Source: Viscum album (lineage: Eukaryota; Streptophyta; Magnoliopsida; Santalales; Viscaceae). From it: a stretch of 64,000 bases of DNA. The stretch covers positions 1,186,694,357 to 1,186,758,356 of the forward strand of contig OY728152.1 of assembly GCA_963277665.1 (NCBI GenBank), written 5' to 3'. The notes under the pieces were generated by a model. The model saw nothing but the letters and a program-made list of their open reading frames with translations, had not been told where the DNA came from and ran no database searches. A program made the translations under genes and the position numbers. This document shows positions 22,925 to 34,709 of the stretch, piece after piece; positions within the stretch are counted from its first letter, which is position 1; every line of letters begins with the position of its first letter.

Positions 22925-23300
22925 TGAAAATTCGGCAGCCTAACAACGTCACTTAAATTTCAACAAAAATGAATTGACGAGATAAAATAGGGTCTCTAAT
23001 CATATGAACATAAAATTTCAGTATGATATATATAGATATCATATCCCAACATAATGAGAAGGAACATGAAATACTTGACATGAAAGTAGAACTTTGAAAA
23101 ATGAGAAGGGTGAAAGAATCCCTTAATCATTCTGCAGCCTAACGTCGCCACTTAAACATTCTTAAAACGAATTGATGAGAGAAAGAGGGGGTATCTCATC
23201 ATATGAAAATTAAAAGGGAAGTAATATTAATATATAAGAACATCCTACAACATAATAACATGGAGCATAAAATAAATTACATAAAATAGATTACATGAAA
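22925..23300 (-). repeat. Local tandem duplication within the solo LTR
   Basis: The block starting near 22928 (GGCAGCCTAAC) and the block near 23130 (GCAGCCTAACG) run in parallel for more than 100 bases, offset about 200 bases, with many substitutions. Confidence 0.6.
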
Positions 23301-23466
23301 AGAAAGAGAGAGGTCGAATCCCTTACCTTAAAACGTAACTCTTAAACCTCAATGGTTTGGACCTTGAGGTCTTGGGGGCACCATGGGATGACTCCTTGGG
23401 AGGTAATGAGACCAGAGCATCGTTGGGGGATAGTTGGGAGTGAAAAATAAAATAGGAAAGGGTGGG

Positions 23467-23475
23467 TATTTATAG
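23467..23475 (-). promoter_or_regulatory. Solo LTR TATA box
   Basis: The minus strand reads CTATAAATA within ATCCCTATAAATACCC, a textbook plant TATA box, 1.3 kb from the LTR start. Confidence 0.7.
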
Positions 23476-24786
23476 GGATGTTGAGGTGATACTTTAATAT
23501 TTTAAAGGGACACCTCACTAGTGGTTTTCTCAAAACCATGGGCTCTCCCATGGTAGTTTCCATGGAGTTATGCCAAATGGGGCCCCAAATACAATAATTC
23601 ATCACCTTTGGTTTTACAACCATTAAAATACCTCATGACATCATCATGACACAATTATGATGTCATTAAACATATCGAAACCCTAAAACTGCTTTTTTAC
23701 TATTCACTGAAAATTCATCTTTCTCAGAAAAATCCCAAAATTTCACCTTAACCAAATATAAATTCTCTCATTTAAAATATTTACTCCATTTTATAAAAAT
23801 AATTTTCTTAATATTTTTAATTTAATTTTTTAATAATAAAACAATTCACCGAGAATTCAATTTTTTCAGAAAAAAAAACCTCAAAAATTACCATAACATA
23901 ATATTGATGCTCTGACATAAAAAATAAAGTCCATTTTATAAAAATATTTTTATAAATATTTTTAATTTAATTTTTAATTAATAAAACACTATTCACCAGA
24001 AAAACTAATACTTGACTAATAACTTATAAAACCGCTATTTACCCCTTTTATTGAATCACATTACATAATCATGGTTTTTAAATTATAATAAAACATTCTT
24101 TAAGTGAGATTACTAATCCATTTGGTCACATTACTAATCCTAAGAGTGAAATCACTATTCATAATTTACTATTCATCAAAAATTATGTTGATCTTATTAG
24201 ACTCTAACTTCCGTACTGAACACTTTTGCAGAAGACTATTTTTTGAAAATAATTTCACATAATTAATTATTTAGGGTTTACATAAATATTTTAATATATC
24301 CTTCTTTTTTCAAAATTCATCAATAAAATACATCCTAAAATTATCCGGACATTTGAAATTTCACAAACATCACTAAAGGAAGAAATATCAATTTATTCAT
24401 CCTAAAGGATTACACAATTAAGCTTCAGTCTCGTCACATAGCCCCTTATAACACCAGCATATGACTTATGAGTAAGGTGTTCTATGGTGAGAGAATATGA
24501 GGGAGGCTCAGAGAACATTCCCCAAGTAGTAATCTCTACTTACTTGAACTTATCAGGCATGCGTTTCCATTCAAGCTTGACACGCTGGAGTTCGGCTTGG
24601 GCTTATTCCAAAGAGAAGACCAAAGAAGCCCCCTCCTTCCCATGCTCTGATAAGTGGGATCCATAAAGTTCGAGTCTACTGGATGAAGCCATCGACTCAT
24701 CTTTCTACATTAACCATTTACATATCTATTAAATCGTTATGAGTAAGTTAATATACTATTCAAAAACTATGGGTCATTACAAGAAT

Positions 24787-26177
24787 GGTATTCTTGACCT
24801 TCTTGTTATGTTGTAGACAGGTTATCCAAGTAGCTCTGTAGGTGTACTTTGTCGTTAATGTATTATTATGCAATGAATGGCACAATACTGTGAGAACCTG
24901 GTGCTATAAACTACAAGGGATAGACCAAGTGAGCTTCCCATAGAGTTTAGATTATTATATAACATATGAGGGTAGACTGAGTGAGCGTCCTCATAGGTTC
25001 TTGGACATTATAGACTACAGAGGATAGCCGGAGTGAGCTTCCCATAGAATCTTGGATATTATAGACTAAAAGAGGGTAGACTGAGTAAACTTCCTCATAG
25101 AGTCTTTACTTTGTTTGAATTTCTTTAAAACCATTCCAGGATTGAGAAGTAAGTGAATGAGTGATGTTCCTTAGAGATTCATTCATAGGCATGAGACTAT
25201 AGGAGGAATTGATAGAGCGATATTCCTCAGATTTTTGCTAGACCTTGGGGCTATAAGAGGGTTAGACCACGTGATCTTCCTCAGAGAGTCCCTGAATACC
25301 CTAGACTATATGTTGTGTTGATTGAGAGAGCTTCCCTAGAGAGTCTTATAAGTTCATATGTCCAAACCATAGTTGTTAGGTAGAGTGCACTTCCTAGAGG
25401 GTTGTTGGTACTTCTTGGATAAGACCAGAGGGGTTGGCTGTGTGTACTTCATTGAGGGGTTTCTGTTGTGGTTACCTGTTGCTTCTCTACTGCTTGTCGT
25501 TCTGTGGATTGATTACTGCTGTATATCATCCTGTTACTACTTACTCATTACTGCATGTTGTTTACTATTACTGTTTACTGCTTACCGCACTATTACCTTC
25601 CATATACTCACTGACTGTTAGGCACAGATCTTTGGTTTGTTGCCCAGTGGGGTTTAGCATCACTCCGTTTTAGGGCCATGTTTTTGGGCCCAAGAAGACT
25701 ATGTTATTGTAGGTATAGACAAAGGCATTCACCCTTCGACTTCTGGTACATGATTTCCTTGGATCACGAGAGCATGGTACCAAACCGAGGCTAGTGATGC
25801 TGAGGAGTTACTTTTTGTCATTCTTTTTTAGTTGTTCATGTACTGTTAGTATTTCTAGAATTGTGACTTGTTTGGATGGTTTTCTAGACATATGTATCAT
25901 GCATCGTTTCATATATATATATACATATGTGCTCCAACTGTTTATTATTTTAGTCTTCTGCTATTTATTGTTGTTTGATATTTACTTCTTCCGATATTAA
26001 ATGCTTTGTTTACTTCTGATGTATACTCTGCCAATGAGGGCATTGTTTCCCCACTATTACACCCAAGGACCTCGCTTCTAGTTGGAAGCCTCTATCATTT
26101 GGGGAAATGCACTTGAGTCCATGTGACCAACCTGGTACAGGGAGCCTCTGGGCGGCTTCTGGTACCGGGACGTTACA
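24787..26177 (+). repeat. Gypsy A 3' LTR, second part
   Basis: Continues from GGTATTCTTGACC to ACGTTACA. It contains the unbroken E1 target site near 24895, the about 52-bp subrepeats (24895-25440) and a short (TA)n run near 25912. Confidence 0.85.
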
Positions 26178-26914
26178 ATTATAGATGTCACAATTATAAG
26201 TGGAATAACCATAAGGATGAATTCCATAAATGTCTCTCATATAAATGGAATATACATATGGCTTTATTCAATACCAAATTCATTAGAGATCTATCCTAGA
26301 AAACCCATCATCATTTATAATAGAACCAACTGAGATTGGTTTATTATGAAATCACACATCTGATGTACAAGTCTATATCCTTAGACGTTACATAATCATT
26401 GGTCATGTCAACAATTAAAAATGACGATATTTTCAGGTTCATAAATTTATTAAATTTGGTCATAAATATTACATAACAAATACATATAAATAAATAGTGG
26501 ACACTTCCAACCGAATCAATTTATTCAATTAAGTAAAATATTCTAAAAAATAAACATGATTTCTTTTCATGTTTAATCATAAAAAATTCTTGATTCCATC
26601 CATGACACTATTCTCCATTAAATTTTTTCAAAAAATTTAAAATCATGGGATGATCAAACAAATCTCATTAAGGGACATAAATATAAAAAAAATTAGTTTA
26701 GTTAAAACATGATAACCAATTCAACGTTCTCTAAGAGAATGAAACAAAAAAATTTGACAAAAATAACAGTTATACATTTTCAGATTGAACTACACTAAAA
26801 AAATTCCATTTTATTTAAACTCTTTTATGTAAATTAGAGTTCTAAATACATAAAACCCATTCAAACATATCCAAATAAGAATAAATGTTTGGTTGACTTA
26901 CAAATTGGAGATCA

Positions 26915-27265
26915 ATAATGGGGATCACCCTTTGTATAAGCTATATCGGTCTCACTCATGGGCTATAATAGGGCTTAACCCATCTTATAAGCTGTCACAG
27001 GCACACCTGTGAAACAAAATGGGGATCAAACCATCGTATAAGCTATATTTCACTGACCTGTAGTCTATAATGGGGATCCACCCATCATATAAGCTATATC
27101 TGGCTTACCTGGAAGAAAAAATGGTACTCAACCATTCGATAAGCTATTTTGAGCTCACCAGTGATCTATAATGGGGATTAACCCTACATATAAGATATAT
27201 CGGTCTCACCCATGAGCTATAATAGGGATAAAACCATTGTATATTCTATATTAGGCTCACCCTTT
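26915..27265 (-). repeat. About seven tandem units of ~51 bp in the C LTR
   Basis: Plus-strand words CTATAATGGGGATC, CATATAAGCTATAT and GGCTCACC recur every 50-51 bases. The 5' LTR copy has about four to five units at 58150-58375. The LTRs of E1 and E2 lack this array. Confidence 0.8.
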
Positions 27266-28235
27266 TCATATAATTCACATGTACCATATCCCAAATAAAA
27301 CACAATTATCAAAAAGAAAATTTTTTTGAATGATTCTTATAATCCCATATGAAAACAATTTATGTATAAAAAATAAGAATTTAATTTATGGACCCATTTT
27401 CAATATCAAGATACCCAAAAAAAATTGGAATTAGTGATTTATTTTCATTTTAAAATACATTAAGTCTTATAGAAGAATCCAAATATGAAATAACAATTAC
27501 GATGGTAGAGAAGTCAATGAAACTGTATATGATAAAAAACCAACCTTTTGTCTTTTGGTAATGGAAGTAAAATTCGTCATATAAAAAGATTATTTTTGAA
27601 AAAATTTAATGAAATTAAAAATAAACAAGACATTTCATTTTTATTCCATTTATACACATATAAATATATATGTAGATTCATATCATGAATAAAAATACTT
27701 GATAAATAAATATTCAAATGTTCAAGGTGTCCATACCACTTTTATATTTTAAATATTAATCTATATGATTTAAAAAATAAAATTAGTGTAGATAAAATGC
27801 AGATATTAAATTTAATAGTGGCTGTACATATAGTTTATAGAGGAATAAATGTGAATTTTATCATGAAATGTCTCTATGAAAGGAGATTGAGACACAGTCC
27901 CTTACCTTGATTCAGACTTGTCTAGTTCATTCTTTAATTTCTTTAAAAAAATATATGTTAATTTCTACTCTCATTATATATTTATTAAATTTTATTATTC
28001 ATTTTATATAACTTATTTCCATGTAATATCAATTACTTAATTATTTGAGTTCATGTGTGGCATTATTCGAATGTTTTGTATTTGAGTAAAAAATGTCCTT
28101 GTTTTGATGCAAATTATCCATGTGGACATAAGAATGTTATCTCCAGAATATTATTAATGATTTTAGTATAATATATATCCAGTATATATATATTTTATAA
28201 TATTCCAATTAATTTAATGATAATAAATGAAATGC

Positions 28236-28280
28236 ACTGTTCATGGAGACGATCACTCGTTCGTATGCATGAATGCTACT
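28236..28280 (-). other. Diverged stem-loop module 3 in the C LTR
   Basis: On the minus strand: arm TTCATG, CATACGA, inner stem ACGA-GTGA-TCGT, CTC, arm CATGAA. Geometry is identical to the E1/E2 modules (7-nt side, 4-bp stem, 4-nt loop, 3-nt side). The fourth pair of the inner stem is A-T instead of G-C, a compensatory double change. Confidence 0.75.
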
Positions 28281-28796
28281 TTCATTTCATTGTCATATTA
28301 AAGGAATTAAATATAAATTATATAGGAATATTATAATTAAATTATTATATTTATATCAAATATTTTACATATGTTTACTAACATCATCCTTTCATTCTTT
28401 TAGACGTTCCATTTATGGAATGAACGAGTCATATAACTTGGAGGGGATAGAAGTTCACACATCCTCAAATAAAATTATCGTATTTACACATTATGGAAAG
28501 CCTAAAAGATTAATGTAAAAAAATTATAGGAGAATATGTAACGTATAAATAAAATATATATCATTACAAATATGTTTCCATCATAATGGCCAACATGAGA
28601 GGTGGTTGTATAAAATTGAACAATTATTATTTCGTGAGGTAGTAGTTCATGTACATAGAAATTGTATGTTTATACACATTAGTTGGAGCTCTGTATAATT
28701 ATAGTTAAAATTATTCTCATAATAAATAATAGAATATTTAGGATATTTTTATTGTTATGTAATAATATAATAAAAAGAAAATCAGGAGTGGAGAAG

Positions 28797-30408
28797 TGTT
28801 AGGGGAAAAAGGGGCATATATACACTAAGAGTGGGGTGAATTAGGGTATGGATATTCTTTTTCAAAATTCTTCCCACCCCACTGGATCATGACCTCTTCA
28901 TTACAATGTTCACATTGTTTGCACTTGTGTGTTCATTATGACAACTTCTTTTCTTCCTTATCTGATGATGATGCTTTAAATGCAAAGCAGGGAATTAAGA
29001 AGGCAGACATGGAGATTTTTACCTAGGTAACCCTCACTGGGCTACGTCCAAGGACTATACAACGGTGATGTGCCGCTGTTCCAAATCCATTAAAGTACAC
29101 TACTGTTTATAAAGTTTGGTCGAGATCACATTTATGCCTAGGATCACTGCCATTACCATGTTTAGGGTTAGCTCACTACTTTATCAAGGGTCACTCCTTG
29201 TTTGTCTCTCTCTGGATCACTATAAGTGGAGAGGATCACCATATTCATCTTTCTTTGATCGCTGCTCTAGAAAGGATCCAATCACAATTTATAGACTTTT
29301 AGGTATCTTCATTATCACTAATGAATACATCCTCCATTGTATGTTGATGCTCTGTTGAAGTCCAACGTTCACCCATAGATGAATCTCAATTTGCACTGAA
29401 GGTATCAGGCAATCTTCCAGCTTTCACGCAGCCCTGAATTACTGTCATGAATCAACCATACCTGGCACCCTTTACTAAGCTAGGGATCAAGTATTGGCAC
29501 GCATGTTAACACAGGCATGAAATTCCACCTCAACCACTTGTGCGGCACAATATTCTGTAACTCCAAACTTGTGCAACTCACACCCGTTTACGCCCAACCC
29601 AATATTGGCATGCTACCATCAACTGTCGTGATTCTTCAAAATCTATCACGCATTTCCACCTCAACCACTTGCATGAAACATTATTATTCAACTCAATACT
29701 TGGGAGACATCCTTCCTTTCTCACCCAAACCATCTTGGGCGTGGAATAAACAACTAGCACACAACATCTACTTGCACAACCCACCACCACCTGTGCGACA
29801 ACCTCACCTGCGTAACGAGAGCTCTGATTTTTTCTACTTTCATAACTCTTACTGAATGAGGAGGCTTCAACCTATATTTATATTCATTTGGACACCCTGC
29901 GCGATGAAGTGCATTTCTCTCCTTGACGCGCAAGTTTCGGCATGCTAGTCTCTACCTCAAAAGTTACTTGTACGACCAACCCTAAAACTTGAGCACCCCT
30001 TTTCCCTTTTCCATATATTGATGTTCTGATCATTAAAAAATATGGTGCGCATGTTTTCTCTCCTTCATGTCAAAGCCACTCATGTACCTTTTCCACAACC
30101 ACTTTTATCCAGTTGTCAATTTTCAGGCCCAAAAATTTTGTAAACACGAGAAAACGGTGCCACCTTATATCTTCTTTTTTTTGTACCACCTCCAGATCAT
30201 CCATTCCTTTATCAAAGTTCTTGAGTCAAACATGAATCAATAACCACATCCCTTGAACTCGACATTCCACCATGAAATCCCCATTGTCAACAAATTTTTA
30301 TGTCATGTTTTTCTTTGTCAACAATCACAACACAGATGTCCACATGGTCAACAAACACAATGACCACAAAAATGCTTCAATGATACCTTGAGGAATTTTT
30401 TCCAACCA
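28797..30408 (-). repeat. Copia LTR, left (3' LTR of unit 1)
   Basis: On the plus strand it begins TGTTAGGGG and ends AACC(A), next to a polypurine tract (30409-30423, plus-strand ATGTCCCCCTCTGGG). Collinear with 34710-36318 and 40625-42237. Short plus-strand frames inside it (29116-29358, 29517-29855) recur only as LTR homology and are not genes. Confidence 0.82.
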
Positions 30409-30986
30409 ATGTCCCCCTCTGGGTTTGTTGACAACACATCCATAAAAAGATTCATCGTTAATTCATCATCCACCATTCTCCTATTATGATGTTGATTGCA
30501 ATCTAGGATTTACACAACACATTCTCTAAATCCACATGAACAATGCTCGGCGTGAGAAACAAGAGTAAATGAAAAGTTCATCAATGAATCATTTATACAT
30601 TGAACCCAACTGTTGACACCAAAATGATACCATTTTTTGGAAAAATTATTACCTCATTCCAACACCACTCATCTTCTATTATAACGATCCTCATCTGTTG
30701 TGATATCTATACTCTGATCGATCACTTCTATCATCGTCACATTTAATATTCTCCCCCTGTCTATTCACAGCTTTAACGTTTGTCAGCTGTAAATCCTCTT
30801 CATTTGAACAAACATCAACTCCACATATCTGGAAACTCCAAATATATACTTCTCCACATATCTGTCATGATTTTTCAAATACCCACACTATCTCCCCCTT
30901 GAACAATCACTTTTTTCTCCTCCTTTGTCAACAAACCAAAAGGTTACTCCTTTGATATCTGTAATAGAGTAGAAATAAAAGTGTCA

Positions 30987-31625
30987 TTACTTCCTTGTGT
31001 CACCAAATATTATGTCATTGACATAAACCAGAACCATAACCCTTTTATTATTGATGTTGTTATTGTAGATATTGTAATCCACTCTACCACGTTGAAAGCC
31101 AAGCTTCATTAAATTATGATCCAGCTTTGAGTACCATGTTCTGGTTGCTTGTTTCATCCCTAATAGTGCATTATTCAACCTGAAAACATTATTCTAATAT
31201 TCATGAATGATAAAACCATATGGATTCACAATGTACACCTCTTCTTCCAGAAACCCATTCAGAAATGCAGATTTGATATCCATCTAGATCACATTGAAAT
31301 TTCTTTGCACAACTATGGCTAAAAATAATCTGATTGTCTCTAGATATGAAACCGGTAAAAAAGTCTCATCAACATAAATACACTCTATTTGAGAGTATCC
31401 TTTTCACACCAGTCATGCTTTGTTTCGAATCACTATTCCATGTTCGTTCATATTCTTGTAAAAGACCCATTTAGTACGGATGATGTTCTTATCTACTGGC
31501 CTCGAAAAAATCTCCCACATCTGATTCTTCTCAATCTGATCTATCTCTTTAGTCATGGACTAAACCCAGTTTTCATCTTCAGATTCATCTGCGAAGCATT
31601 TCGGCTGAACCTATTATAGAAATGA
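30987..31625 (-). pseudogene. Copia reverse transcriptase, unit 1
   Basis: Read from about 31625 leftward: EIDQIEKNQMWEIFSRP, then TKWVFYKNMNEHG and IRNKA, then MDIKSAFLNGFLEEEVYI, then GMKQATRTWYSKLD. These are consecutive Copia RT motifs. The catalytic box reads YVNDIIFG, so the first Asp of YVDD is Asn and the enzyme would be dead even without the stops. Only about 580 bases separate it from the polypurine tract, too little for the rest of RT plus RNase H. Confidence 0.88.
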
Positions 31626-31649
31626 TGTATGCTGCTATGATTTCATTCT

Positions 31650-32460
31650 CTATGTCTGAACTGGAGCTGACTTGTCACCAATGATATTATGCCTATCAAT
31701 TTCAACTAGACTCTTTGGATTTTGTGCAGATAAAGATTTTACTTCCTCATACTCGCCATCAGTATCTTCCTCTGAATCAACTTCAGTTAATTCCTCTCTA
31801 CCATAGTCTCTTACCAGTTCCTCAATTTTAACAGAAAACATGTCATTGTGTCATTGTCCAATGATGTCATTTCTTTAAATTAATTTATTAGAATTTGGTT
31901 GAATCACATTTGATTTTCTCTCGCAGCTTCTTGGTATCCTGAAAGCAGTCAGTCAATAAATATTATTAAAAAAAAAATAATCATGAAAAACATGTATGTT
32001 GCTGCTTGTCCCCCAATCATTCTTAATGAACATAAACATTCTTCCTTCATATACAATTGAGATATTTCATCTGATTAGCATAAAGAGTTCTCCCCCCTTT
32101 GATATGAAACTCTTCAATTTTTTAGGCCCACTACATAGGCCCTTAGCCATTTTTCCCCTCCTGCATCATTTATTATGATATAGAACTCAACATTGATCCA
32201 TTAACCTAATCTCTAATCCCAGTGAGTTGAAACTCGATGTAGGAAACATGAGATAAAGATACCAAAACATTCACTTCATGTTATGATTTTTTCTCCCTTT
32301 CTTCATCTACTTTGGTACATGATTTGAGTCAATTAAAACTCCAAATCATATCACTTCTCCACTTTTCATCTTTAAAAGCCACATACCCTTGAATCGTATC
32401 TTCTTAAAACCCGAAGCACTTGAATATTTTGTTAAAAACATTTATATACATTGGGAGAGG
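31650..32460 (-). pseudogene. Copia unit 1 pol hinge and protease-like trace
   Basis: 31650-31841 encodes an acidic linker (TEVDSEEDTDGEYEEV) of the type found between integrase and RT in Copia. Toward 32340-32460 a run containing KSGEVI*FG resembles the stretch after the Copia protease. The interval between these two is about 0.5 kb, while a Copia integrase needs more than 1 kb, and I see no HHCC or DDE signature. An integrase deletion shared with unit 2 is therefore likely. Confidence 0.5.
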
Positions 32461-32589
32461 GGGTGTCATCCTGACTCCATAAGATGAGTATTGTGGTTGA
32501 TCATGATGGGTCAACCCTCTAATTCTTTCTTGCAGAGCATCATAATCTTTCTTATCTTCTTCTTGCTTCCTAGCCAACTTCAACTGCTC

Positions 32590-34616
32590 TAGACATATGA
32601 ATAGGCATTCATCACTGGCGTGCTGAGTCTTTTTCTGATATGATGATTCTGAAGGCCTGGCTTTTTCACCATTTGGGTTTTAAACCCACTAGTACACATT
32701 TCCGTCATTGATGTCCCAAAAAAATTCCATTTCCATTGACTTTTTCTCTGAGAAGTAATATCTCTTCTTGTCATCATCCTTGGATCATTTGTCCATTATA
32801 GGGATCTTCCAATTTTCTCTACTTCTTGTTGTGACACACGACATGAAAATTTTTCAATGCATTCTGTTTTTATTTTCCTTTTATCGTATTTATGAGTGAC
32901 CAACAAATTTTGTGTCGGTGGTAGGTCCTCTACTAAATGTACATTCTTCTATCTCAGTACTGTAGTTTTTCCTCCATTTTTGTTCTAGATTTATTCATGT
33001 TCTTTATTAGTGGGTGATTGTGAGTGTGACTGATACAACTTTCATTCAGCTTCATGTGATTCCCCGGAGTCTCTAATACAATTCTAAAACTTACCACATT
33101 GTCTCCCAATGTGTGATTTCTATTTATAAATCACTGGATTAAAAAATATCTTTCTGGGCCCCTTTTCCTTTCTCGCATTCTTTTTGCTGCAATATCATTC
33201 CAAATTCCCATGATTAGAACATATGAAACATCTTACATTAAAGGGTTACCATATTTTTTCATCTCTCTGCCAAGATGTTGATGTATCTTGAGTTCTTCCT
33301 CTGGCATTGATCTCCTGAGCTTCCTGACACATATTCATGGTGTGTCCCATTCTTCCACAGTAATAGAATCTAATGAATGCATTCCTTTGAGAAACTATTC
33401 ACTCTAATTTCTCATAAAGCTTCTGTTTATTCTCATAATTTTCAAAGTTTCTTTTTACATAGCCTGAAATGTATTCCAGAGCCTCAGAATAGAAGCTTGA
33501 TGTGTGGAAATTAATCCCACAGAAATAGCACTTGTCATCAATTCTTTTTGAAACTGTCCTCTTAGGACTCTCTCCTGCACCTATAGGATTTCCTCCACCT
33601 ATGGAACTATTCACATATCTCTTTCATCCATGTACGAGATGGAATTTATCAAATCCAATACCGGGTTTTCCCAGACTATATGGCCTTTGAGCTGAGAAAA
33701 TTTGTTCTTGCCTCTTTTCAAAAATAGAAAATTTGTCTTTAATTTCAGCATCACCTGCCAAAGGATAATCAAATAGTAAGTGAAAGGAATCCTTCATTTT
33801 ATGCTTTCCTCTAGAATTGGATTTATCCACTTCGTTCTTCACTGATTCTATCTCTTCTTCCATATTTTGAATCTTCAGATTCCTTAATTTAGGTTGGGCA
33901 TTGAGTTCTCTTTTGAGATTCATTCCACAACTCATCTCATATCCCCATTCTCATGTGAGGTTTTCTACCATATCAATGTTCTCCATTGCATTCAATATTT
34001 CCTGAGATATAGATTCAGAGACAGATGCATTGTCTTGTTTTAGACTTTGATACATCTGAACATTTTCAGATAACTATGTTGCTAGATCATCATTTCTAGA
34101 TTTCAGATTTTGAACTTCATCTGACTTCTATTTCTCTTCATAATCATTAGCCTATTTTCTATTCATTCTATCCATCTTTTGTATTTCATCACCTTGAGAA
34201 TAATTATTCTCCCTTAGGTCGTTAGCCACATCAATAATCCTATGATTTAATCCTCTTAGCTTGTTGACCTCAATTTCCAATACTTGGATACAAATATCTT
34301 TATATTTAACTTCTTCATACAAGTTATGATCCAATTTAATTGTCATGTTGAAAAAATATATTGGTGGCCTCATTCTTAAATCTTATTCATCATTAGTTGG
34401 TTCAGTATCACATTGATTATAATGTAATTCACTCACCCCTACATCATGATTGTGTGCATCAATATTATCCCCATAAGATTCATCCAAGCCTTCTTTTAGT
34501 ATGTTGTTTGATTCTTTTAATTGAATCACACATTTTCCATAAACACTTCCACACTGAGGGATATCACCTAACATCAGATTCTTCTTTGATTTTTTCCATT
34601 TTTCATGGAACACCAA
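32590..34616 (-). pseudogene. gag: Copia gag, unit 1
   Basis: Starts near 34600-34616. It has an acidic N-terminal stretch, a helical segment with DICIQVLEIEVNKLRGLN (34152-34373), a charged coiled-coil-like part (EEEIESVKNEVDK), then the FSAQRPYSLGKPGIGF segment (33624-33935). Three zinc-knuckle traces follow: KCYFCGINFHTSSFY, YCGRMGHTMNMC and RCFICSNHG. Multiple knuckles and a long gag fit SIRE/Maximus-like Copia. Stops and frameshifts break it throughout. It would have formed the particle. Confidence 0.75.
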
Positions 34617-34696
34617 GATAAGATCAGACTGTTCATTAAATACACAGATCGACTACAACATGTTAGAGCAAACAAATCTGCAAACAGAAACCTTCC

Positions 34697-34707
34697 CTCT
34701 GATACAA
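34697..34707 (-). promoter_or_regulatory. Copia primer binding site, unit 1
   Basis: The minus strand reads TTGTATCAGAGGG, the initiator-Met-type site with one change, two bases from the middle LTR. Confidence 0.7.
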
Positions 34708-34709
34708 AT

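Larger units (their letters stand above)
21891..24781 (-). mobile_element. Solo LTR (2.9 kb) in the Gypsy A 3' LTR
   Basis: Interrupts the 3' LTR between GGAAT (21886-21890) and AGAAT (24782-24786), a 5-bp duplication with one mismatch. Read on the minus strand it begins TGTAATGACCC, a typical Gypsy LTR start. The other end is TA rather than TG on the plus strand, one mutation from the norm. It has no coding region, primer site or internal repeat pair, so a solo LTR left by LTR-LTR recombination is the simplest reading. It contains a TATA box and a local duplication. Apart from its first 11 bases it does not resemble the LTR of Gypsy E. Confidence 0.7.
2199..26177 (+). mobile_element. Gypsy A: Tekay/Del-like Ty3 element with two nested insertions
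   Basis: The element starts TGTAAGAACC and ends ACGTTACA. Flanking 5-mers are TTTAT (2194-2198) and ATTAT (26178-26182), one mismatch. Two LTRs of about 2.25 kb surround a primer site for initiator Met tRNA, a 1.4-kb leader and a gag-PR-RT-RH-IN-chromodomain region. The C-terminal chromodomain-like tail and domain order fit the Tekay/Del chromovirus clade. The 5' LTR is interrupted by E1 (3171-13684) and the 3' LTR by a solo LTR (21891-24781); removing both restores collinear LTRs. All coding regions are broken, so it is a fossil. Confidence 0.88.
26364..28796 (-). repeat. Element C 3' LTR, distal part
   Basis: Matches the surviving 5' LTR piece (57621-58379) in the same order, for example the GATATTTT and ACATGATTT/AACATGGTTTA words, then the 51-bp repeats. 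Further right it holds one stem-loop module (28236-28280) and ends at the Copia insertion. The left end TGTACAAGTC is aligned to the LTR end next to the primer site. Confidence 0.75.

Noticed and set aside
26915..27265. CRISPR or centromeric satellite
   Set aside because: Only about seven imperfect 51-bp units, within an LTR and mirrored in the partner LTR.
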